DNA of 64,000 nucleotides, taken from Strongylocentrotus droebachiensis. Its lineage: Eukaryota; Echinodermata; Echinoidea; Camarodonta; Strongylocentrotidae. The notes below the pieces were generated by a model, which was given only the letters and a program-made list of their open reading frames with translations, did no database searches and had not been told where the DNA came from. The stretch is from the NCBI GenBank assembly GCA_035222895.1, contig JAVYIG010005414.1, forward strand, positions 62,001-126,000, read 5' to 3'. The position numbers and the translations under genes are program-made. Below, piece by piece: positions 47,901 to 56,900 of this stretch; position 1 is the stretch's first letter; each line of letters opens with the position of its first letter.

Positions 47901-50900
47901 CTTATTGGTGGCGAAATAGACTTTTTACCATACAGGGTTTGAATAGAAACATAATTATTGGCAAACTGAACTTAATTTTACAATTTTCTTGAAAGAAGAT
48001 TTATAATTCTGATTTCATTTTTCTTTCGTTTGATCACAAATGCAGTTCCTGTTATAAACACCACACTGGGCCCATCAGGAGTGACTGGATCAGCTATAGA
48101 TTCTATAGCATCGACAGTTGGGGGAGCCGTGGGCGGCGTTCTGATCATTTTGATTATCATCATTGTAGTCATCATCGTGTTCAAACGACGAAGGTTTGTG
48201 CCCTGTTTTCTATATTACAGTCACCAGTAGAAATGTCCCTGTATAATGCTGTCACTCACGTATACCGTAATTATACCGTAATCCACTATAAGTACTACCA
48301 TACTTTCGATGGAAGTGGAAACAATATTGATGTACGGACTTTAAGAACAAGCAGAAAAGGAAAATTGGGAAATCAATGTCTATCAACACTCTTTTAATTC
48401 TCTATTTCTCTCTTCAATGAATACTCTAACGATATAGTTCTTCTAAAAGTCTGATATTTACCAACTCTCGTAAATTTCTCTTCTGATTACTTATTGTTCG
48501 CTTTCGATAGTTTGCACTGAACCTTTTTTTTTCTTTTCAAAGAAATGATGGTAATCCTTCTAAAACAGAAAACATCGAGGAACAATTTCAGGCATCACCT
48601 GGTTTTCAAGACACGTCATTAGAAGGTAGGCATATGTTTAGATTGTAAGTATTATGATCAGGTGAAATAATATAATCGTCAAAATAGCATGGAACGACAA
48701 TGTAATCGACAACAAAGAGACTACATATTCTGTTTTTCTAATATAACCCCATACAATTCTTACTATTTAATTATGCCCTACACTGTTTCATGATGTCACG
48801 AAAAAGGCAATTTTTTGGAAGAAGTAAAAATGAATCAAGTGCAAGGAACTAAGGATTTATTTGGTTATTTGCAGTATAGGCTGATTCTGCGTTGTACCAC
48901 CCGAGGCCTCTTCCTCTTTAAACAAAGGAGTAAATGTACCTTTCTTTATTTCTGTATGTATTATGTCAGAAAATGACTACAGTGGAAACGCCTCCAATTT
49001 GAACTCGGAGCGCACAACTCCAAGGAGCACAAGACCCAAACCAGCTGTAGCCGTCAAGCCCTTTGTACGGCAAACTAAATCCTTAGACCTTGATTCCACC
49101 GATGGATCTCCGGAAAGATCTAGCAACAAACCTCTTGGCACACGTCAACCGATACCCGTGGCTCAGTTTCCTGCGTTCGTCAACAAGAACAGACACACTG
49201 CGCTCTTCTCCGAGGAATTTCACGTAGGTTTAATGAAGATAATTTGTATTAACAAGAAACGGTCAAGAAACATGTCTTCGTTGTATGGTTTCGCGCTTGA
49301 CAAATCTTTTTGGCATGCACATGTGGGCTACTCGTAGACTACATTGTGCTGTTGAGATCACTGGGTAGCAAGCTCTCTCAGCATTGTGTTCGATCAGCCG
49401 CTGCTCCACAAATATTATGCCATTCGAAGTTCCTTTCCTTAAATGATCTTTCTAGGTTCCTGGTATGACTAGTAACGAAACATAACAATTCATTTCAGAA
49501 ATATATCGCCGTGGGCATTATAATATTTATTTTCACTTATAGGCTCCTCCATATTTCCCTTTCTCTTAAACGCAACTTTTCATTTCATAATTCATGCAAT
49601 CAAGCTGATTTAATGTCAGCCGCCTTTCGTTCTAGTCTCAGATACAAGACTTCATCTTTATTTGTAGTGTTTTCTGGTAATATTAATATATGCAAAATGT
49701 GAAACAATAAACTAAAACTGAGATTATATTTCCTTTATCTTCTAGGACTTACCTGGCCCAGACATCTATCCCCAGACCGTGGCTCGAGAGCAGATCAACT
49801 TCAAGAAAAACAGATACAAGAATATTTTACCATGTGAGTTTACAAAATAACATGGCCTTTATTATGTTGTTGACTTGTTTGTAATAGCTATAAAGGTTTG
49901 GTTCGTTGAAGCTCTAGATATTGTCATTATCGTTGTTTTAATAATAGTAGTTTGCAACTGTAGCGGTGATTGCTGCAATGGAGCATCACAGTTCGAATGA
50001 TTTAAAGTGTACCAATGTATGTTCTGATGAATGTTAATAGTTTCATGTCATAATTCTATATTTAGAATATGAGAATAAAATCGCTGTAAATAGATGTTGC
50101 AAGTTTACAATCTTAATTTTAAAAAAGAAAAGAGTTGATGTCCATTGTCAAATCTCTGCATTTGAAACCTAAAAAACATTTTTTTGTTTTTTATTGTTCA
50201 ATTTGATGTTTTAGTTACTCTGCCGGAAAATGATAACGAATATAAAAGACGAAATTACTTAACGATGAAATTTTCATTAAAAGCTACTGGCTGACTTGTT
50301 TTTTTTAAATAAACATTTGTATCTTTTATCCAGATGATTCGGCGAGGGTGAAGTTAGAAGTAATCGACGATATCCCTCATTCCGATTACTTCAACGCTTC
50401 TTACATTCCCGTACGTTAGGTGGCATGTATCAATTTATCTATACATTAATTGTAAATAAATTGTCATTACCATGTAATTTCATTATGATGTTAAAAAGTG
50501 GGTCGTCGTTGAAGGAAGGGTCCAATTTATATGAATGATATGAATTAAATAACGTGACAGAATAAAAGCACAATAATATATTGTTATATAAAATGGATGC
50601 AGCAATAATTTACAGACTACATGATGCTAAATACATGTTGTCTACGCTGGATCTTTATTCAATACACACCCACGCACACGTACACACACACAAACGCACA
50701 CACACATGTAATGAAAACCCCACTATTGGTTGAGCCTGTAATTCATTCCTCATATGACTTGGATTTTCTTGATCTTTTTTCGTAATATATTATTTGTTAA
50801 ATGCCTACGAAAAAGTAGTGCTATAAACAGAGACCAACATTTTCCTTTATATATGTACAATTTCATTCTAATCTACTTTTGATCAATTGAATTTTATTCT

Positions 50901-53900
50901 TCACACGCAGAGTTTTGACAATGACAAGGCTTACATTGCATCACAAGGTATGTCTATTTTACTCTCTTCGTCATGTTTAACAAGTGGTAATTTGTAAATA
51001 AAATTTGTGTGACTTAGGTTTTTCGTAACTCTATTTCAAGTTAATCTATTATTCGTCTATGAAATGCAAAATTAGATAGAGTCAAATCATTAGTCAATAA
51101 TATAAAGCAATCGGTTATCCGATAAGTTACAACATAGTGCAAAAGGTTAATTTCTGATGAGCCATTACTGAATATTTCTCCAAGGACCGAACAAGGCCTC
51201 TATGGATGATTTCTGGAGGATGGTTTGGCAGGAGAATGTGACGACTATTGCCATGGTAACGAAGCTCCAGGAAGGAGATAAGGTCAGTAAAACTTGTTCA
51301 TCTTCGAATTATGGAAATATATTTGAATCTTATGAGGGTATTTTGGGATTCTACTGTTAGCTTTTTTTATTGACAAGTGTTGTTAACAGTGCCATATTCA
51401 ACGGTGAATTGACAATTATGAAGCTGTTATGGGTAAGTCTAAAAGGAACTTGCATGCACTGCTTTAACAGTCTTTGTTCGTATTTCCTTTGTTGTTGGTG
51501 TTGATATTAACCGTCACCAATAGTAATAAATATTGATGACTGTGTTGAGTTAATGCCTGAAATGTAGACAAGGCAGAATATAGGCTTTATTTTGAACTGG
51601 AGTTGAACCGCCCATGCATATATTGTATCGTCGGTATGGCTTGATCTGTTTAGCTTGAATTCTCTTTACTTCATTTTACATCATGAGAAGTTAACCGTTG
51701 AACAGTTAAATTATTCATTTCCTCAGCGTGGGATCCCTTCAACGTCTTTTTTAGTTAAGGAGAGAAATATAGTCACTCTTTTATAGGTGGGGTAGGATAA
51801 TGTTAAACTGAAATACAGTACAGTCGCGACTTTTTTTTATACCCATGTTCTTCTTCTTGAGCCACGTCCGGTGCATAAACAAAGAAATGTCCTTGACATT
51901 GAACCATTACAGGTCTTTGAGAGTCAAAGGTTCCGGTAATAATCGGCTAAAAGGTGTTTCATCATCTGTTCCTCTCCTCAGTAGCACATAGCTTCTCCAA
52001 CCTTAGGCCTACTGTAGATCAAGCGTGTTGGAATCTGATCGATCTGTCGCTCTTTATTTTAACAGATCAAATGCCGTCAGTACTGGCCAGATCGGAAAGG
52101 ACATACAGTGGAGTTTGGAACAATCAAAGTAGAACTAAAGGAACTTGAACCATGTACAGGCGGTGTGGCAAGAAGGATGGTTATGCGCAAGGTAGGTGTA
52201 GATGTTTTCGGGAATGTTGCAGGGCCCCCGAGTATAACAGTGTTTTACCCACTTATGGGGTTACTCTAGGTAAATAAAACAAAATGAATAAATAGTTACA
52301 AATGAATAAATTAATAAATAAATGTTTATCACGATAAATATTGTCAGCACACTGCGTTATTTTTGTCATTTAATCGCATTTGACGAAATATCAATTGAGA
52401 CAAAATCAGACTTTTCATTTTCATTTTCTGAACACCTGTGTCTAGATCTTCTCTGCTAGAAGTTAACCTTTTCCTCTAATTATACACCAAAGATTTCTTT
52501 GAGAAAAGGATACATTTCGTCATTGATATTTGATTGTTTGAAATCCTTTTCCTGATCTTGGTCTAGACCTTGTTCTCTAGACCAATTGATTTCTCTACCA
52601 GTTCCTGTCAAACTCAATATGTCAATGTATTTCATAAAGCAGTGATGATAAGCTAATGTTTTCATGCCATTGGTTCGGAAAGGATTTTTTTTTGGTGCAG
52701 TAGAATTGTTCAGAATCATAATTTACTTTTCGTCGTGACTTTTAAAACAGGATGAAGAGTCGAGAAGAGTTGCACAGTTCCACTTCACAGAGTGGCCAGA
52801 CAAGGGTGTTCCTAAACACACCTCATCACTGCTCAAGTTCATCAAGGAAGTCAAAGCTGATCATGGGCAGTACACTCACCCTCTGATCATCCATTGCAGG
52901 TAGGTTTCTTGGTCAATTTCACCTAGATCAAAACAAGTACCACAAACACCATCGTAAAGACTTTCAAGAAATCAACTCAATGGCAATTCTGATACTCTAT
53001 TGTATTGCTTTTAGAAATCACGTTAGGGTTATGTAACATGTCATCCTAATTAATCTTCGCACATTTTTAAAGGTGACGAACAAGGCTATTAAAATTGGAA
53101 AAGGTTTCTTTTTTCGAAAGTCTTTAAGATCATGATAGTGTTTAAGAAATACAACGATAATGAGAAAAAAAAGAATGACAACAGTAGATTTCAGCCGAAA
53201 AAAAACTTTTTAATTTGTTTAGATGGTATAAGAATCGGGCTTTACTACAGGGAAAGCTTGTGTCCCAAACTTATGCCTATCTCAATTGAAATTGCTTGAA
53301 TATTTTGCTGACTTTGTTTTATCGTCCAATAGCTAATGTGCGTGCACATCGTTAAATCCGGAGAAAATGCGATTTTATCCTGGAAAAAAAAAATCACATT
53401 TTAACAACATGACTTATTAGTTTTTCATCATATTTTCTATCCAGTGCTGGTGTTGGACGAACAGGCGTAGTGATCAGTATCGATAGCGTGGTTGCTCACG
53501 CCAAGAGAACTAGAATGGTAGATGTTTTCAACTTCGTGACGAACATCAGACAGAAACGACCATACATGGTCCAAACACAGGTCAGTTACCTCTTAAACAT
53601 CAACTGCTGCTGCCGTTGGACACTATGGCCCGAATTCACAAAGGAGATTTGTCGACAAACCGAGGTTTATGTACGTCATATGACACGTTTTTTACAAACC
53701 TGGTTTGCGAAACACGAAAACCAAGGTTTGTCGACAAACCTCCTTTGTGAATTTGGGCCACAATCTTTTCAGTTTAAACACTGATAAGACCAATGGATTT
53801 CAATTTAATGTGTGCATATTTTTGCGGGAACTGGCTTTATGATTGTTCAACATGACAAAATGTAGAATTAAAAACAATATTAATATGCATATCCATCTCA

Positions 53901-56900
53901 ACAGCGATGGGTTTTTTGGTCATGTTTTCTTTTATGACGTATGTAACATATTTTGTAGGTTTTATCAAAATCTTGAATGATTGAAAACCCTTCTATTACA
54001 AAGTAAATATTCGATGCTCTCTTACAAACTGTTATTAGATGTAAATCAACAAAGTATCATAGGGAATGTATTCGATATCAATATCATTAACAAGGAATGA
54101 GCATAAGATATTGCTTGTTCTACTCTTTGATTTTGATGTACGCGTATTCTCGCATGTCGTAAATCTAAGATTTGTTAGTAGATGAGATGGAATTGATACA
54201 AATTTAAATCATTCGTTCCTTACATGATTACAGGAGCAGTATGCCTTCATCTACGGGGCTGTCCTGGAGGATCTTCTCTGGAGGAGTACCCTGATCCCTG
54301 TCATTCATTTCACTGATCATCTACAAGACTTACACACTTCAGGTGACGGACGTGGACGGTCCAAGATGACCAAGGAGTTCCAGGTAAGACATCCCAATCA
54401 TCAGAAGTTGATCATCTAATACGATGAAAATGTTAGGGATGTCGTGATCCGTAAATCACTGAACTGTGAATCAAATGAATGTTTGTTTTCTTCGAATCCC
54501 ACTCGCAGCTCTATCTAAACTTAGGCTTCGTAAATGAGAAAGAAGCTGAATTTTCTTGAATGCTTTCAAATCCTTGAGGCAGCTAGGCTAAAGCCAAGAT
54601 AATACGATTTTGTTAACACTTTGAAAATCACATGGGTTGATAAAATTCGCTGTATGAACGTAGCTAATACTAGAGCTGAATCTATATTTCTGCATGCGTG
54701 AAATGATACCTTAACTTAAGTTGATGATGATTATTAAAGTAATTCGTAATATAAATGAAACATCATATTCTCTGATTTAAATCAGACTTTGAAGAGCCTC
54801 TGTCCAGATCCTCCGGCTTCTCAAACAAGATCAGGACGCACTCCAGATAACCACACAAAGAATAGATACGGGAACAACCTACCATGTAAGTAATGTTAGG
54901 ATCAAAAAACAATATTTTGTGATATATCCAAGTTTGACTCCGGACTGTAATCGCTGTTGTTATGGAATGAGTCTTAATATGCGTGTTTTGGTAGGGATAT
55001 CATTTGAATTGGGTGAACACATTGGGCCACCCCTTCCATCTCCCTCCGTCAGAGACTCTTCCTCCCCTCATTGAAAATCCTTTGCCGTGCCGTCACCCCC
55101 ACTCTCACCCCTTTAAAATGCCAATCCCATTTAGCTCCTGTACAAAGTATATGGAGATCACTCACAACACTTGACCAACAAAATGGTTCCCTTTTCCATC
55201 ACTACCACACATACACACTCACACCCACCAATGTTGAAACCGTATTTTTGTTGGTGCACGTATGTAAGTCGTAGATTCTTGACTAAAGAGATAGAGAACG
55301 TCGTGGTGAAATGTATGACGATGTCGAGAGAACATAAAACAACACCATAGGGGGTCTCAAGATTTTTAGGAGACGGTGCAAGTATAAAGAAGACTTGAAT
55401 AAATAAATAAAATAAATAAAGTGGTGCGGGGGTTGGGAGATGCCCAAAGCTTTGAATACCTTAAATGTAACTTGAAGGCAGAGAGGTGATATCGAATCAA
55501 TTTTTGTGAGAATGGAGAGTGGGGGTGATCCTATTCCTACCACGACCCATCCGTGTGTATGCCATATATATCAAGAGAATGAACAAGTTTTTTAAAAATA
55601 CTTAACAAAAAAAACAATATTACCATCAAACAGTATACAGATTTTGAGGATTTGCCCGTACTCTTAAGTATCAATGTTTAATTGTAGCGTAACGCTGTTT
55701 AAAATGTTATTCTGTTTCCATACCATTCTAGTGCAGAGGAATCGTGTGATACTAGACTCCCCCGATCATGATTACATCAATGCTAGTAAGATGAAGGTGA
55801 GATGTTCTTTCTGAATCAAGTGATTCAATTTACACATGTAATTTAGTGTCAGAAAAAGTTAAGGATTAAATGCCATCGATACCGTTTACGTCTTCATTTG
55901 ACTCGTGTACAACATACGAAACTTTAGACGCCTCGGGCGTAGGCGATTACCATAGATACATAATGTGCTAACATCGGTATTATTCATATTATTGATAATT
56001 AGCACAAAAAGTATTTTTCATGTGTTTCATATCGTATTTTAGTGACTTGTTTTAATACGAAAACTTGCAAAATGTATTTGACAGCTGTAGAATGCGCGGT
56101 TACATTGGTTGATGTCACAATGTGATCAATCTTTTCCAGTTTCTATATTTCATAATTATAGTGTATAGTGACACCAATTGTCGTTGAATTGTGGATCCAT
56201 TTATAACCCTTAAAAGTACGTGTACTGTCCCATTACAATATAGAACGTACTATAGAAGATATAGGAAATGTTATGTCTATTATGAAATATGTTAGAAGTT
56301 AAACGGGATTGTTGAAGGGGGTGTAGGGTGGGGTTGCAGTGCATTTAGTGAGCCCCTCCGCCTAGGGTGCTTGTGCTTCGAAGATACTGACAGCTAGTAT
56401 ACATGTAAAGTATAGTAGGTGGCAAGGTTTTCATGTTGTTATCGGATATTGCAATTATTTTTTCTTCGTCTTTCAGGGAGTCCACTGTACATTCATGACA
56501 ACCCAGATGCCGCTGCCAACCACTGTGTCTGATTTCTGGTGTATGGTCGTAGACTCTAAACCATCTACTATCGTCATGCTTAATGACAAGAGCCAAAACG
56601 ACAAGGTAGTAATGCGATAACATGTCAATTTTTAAATTAGGTTTGTTAATATTTTTCACAGTTTGAGTTTAGGAGATTTAAAGACCTTGCTATTTTGTAT
56701 TGATTCTATTTTTTGGTAAATAATAACCACACTTAACGTATTAAATATTAGATTCCCAACGGTGGCGCAGAAGGTAGGGGTACCTGTTAGAGATTTTGTT
56801 TGAACAACCAACTTCGAACTCCTCCCTGGATTAATAGTAGCAGTAGTAGTAGTAGCAGTAGTAGTAGTAGTAGTGGTAGTAGTAGTAGTAATAGTAGAAA

